Shown piece by piece: positions 34,754 through 35,239 of a stretch of 35,239 bases of DNA. The notes under the pieces were generated by a model. The model was not told the origin of the DNA, did no database searches, and saw nothing but the letters and a program-made list of their open reading frames with translations. Origin of the DNA: Actinomycetota bacterium (GTDB taxonomy: Bacteria; Actinomycetota; Thermoleophilia; Gaiellales; Gaiellaceae); NCBI GenBank assembly GCA_020029625.1, contig JAIBJP010000001.1:1-35239 (forward strand). Reading direction: 5' to 3'. Position numbers and translations under genes: made by a program. How positions within the stretch are numbered: the stretch's first letter is position 1; each line of letters begins with the position of its first letter.

Positions 34754-35239
34754 GGGCGCCCGCATCTTCGCGCCCAAGGGGCGCGAAACGCGTCCCACGG
34801 GCGACCGGGTGCGCGAGGCTGTCTTCAACCTCGTCGGGCCGGTGGACGGGATGCGCGTGCTCGACCTCTACGCCGGCTCCGGAGCGATGGGGCTCGAGGC
34901 TCTCTCTCGGGGAGCGGAGCACGCGACCTTCGTCGAGGCCGACCGCGCCGCGGCCGAGATGGTCGTCCGCAATCTCGACAAGCTCGGGCTGACCTCGGCG
35001 ACCGTCCTGCGGGAGGACGCCGCGCGCCGGCTCGCGGCCGATGCGGGCTCGGGAAGGCGGTACGATCTCGTGCTGGTCGACCCGCCGTACCGCATGCTTC
35101 CTGACGTTTTGTCCATGCTCGCCACCTATCTACCGCCGGTCGTCGAGCCCGACGGTCTCGTCGTGGTCGAGTCGGACGCACGCGAGGAGCCCGAGCTGCC
35201 GCTCCCGAAGCGGACGAGCCGCCGCTACGGCTCCGTGCG
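34738..35239 (+). CDS. rsmD: 16S rRNA (guanine(966)-N(2))-methyltransferase RsmD (runs off the window end)
   Basis: MRIIAGSHKGARIFAPKGRETRPTGDRVREAVFNLVG...VLDLYAGSGAMGLEALSRGAEHATFVE...LVLVDPPYRMLPDVL. Confidence 0.94.

Noticed and set aside
1-35239. CRISPR arrays, tRNA/rRNA genes, transposases, phage or defence genes
   Set aside because: No periodic repeats, tRNA-like cloverleaf, or recognisable proteins of these classes were seen on reading both strands and the ORF list.

Overview
This is a high-GC, tightly packed chromosomal window, probably from an actinobacterium of Thermoleophilia type (inferred from gene order and codon usage, not tested). Most of it is housekeeping: an ECF sigma factor with a membrane partner, lgt, scpA, scpB, a pseudouridine synthase, trpS, an aromatic/lipid/GTPase run (class II DAHP synthase, tyrA, aroA, cmk, plsC, der, gpsA), metK, a DtxR-type regulator, priA, def, fmt, rsmB, rpe, ribD, ribE, ribBA, ribH, rpmB, fakA, a stand-alone REC protein, degV/fakB, a bicupin, recG and rsmD. 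The unusual content lies mostly between genes. (1) Three copies of a ~165-nt structured element (family A) sit at 2496-2661, 4332-4498 and 22714-22875, just upstream of lgt, scpB and rsmB and all in gene-sense orientation. They share two invariant blocks (GTCCTCGGTCGC and CTCCCTGCGTCCT) flanking a covarying hairpin. Their outer stems differ in sequence but still pair, and in the scpB and rsmB copies the outer stem encloses the start codon or Shine-Dalgarno. This looks like an RNA family, either cis-regulatory or a structured mobile repeat. (2) A second palindromic repeat (family B) lies between two convergent gene pairs (18482-18547, 32176-32250). A third copy is inside the recG coding sequence, within a 171-nt in-frame insertion bounded by 14-nt inverted arms (33750-33920). 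(3) A 19-nt-arm inverted repeat fills the ribD-ribE gap (25713-25806), where no FMN riboswitch consensus is visible. I saw no tRNA, rRNA, CRISPR array, transposase or phage gene.
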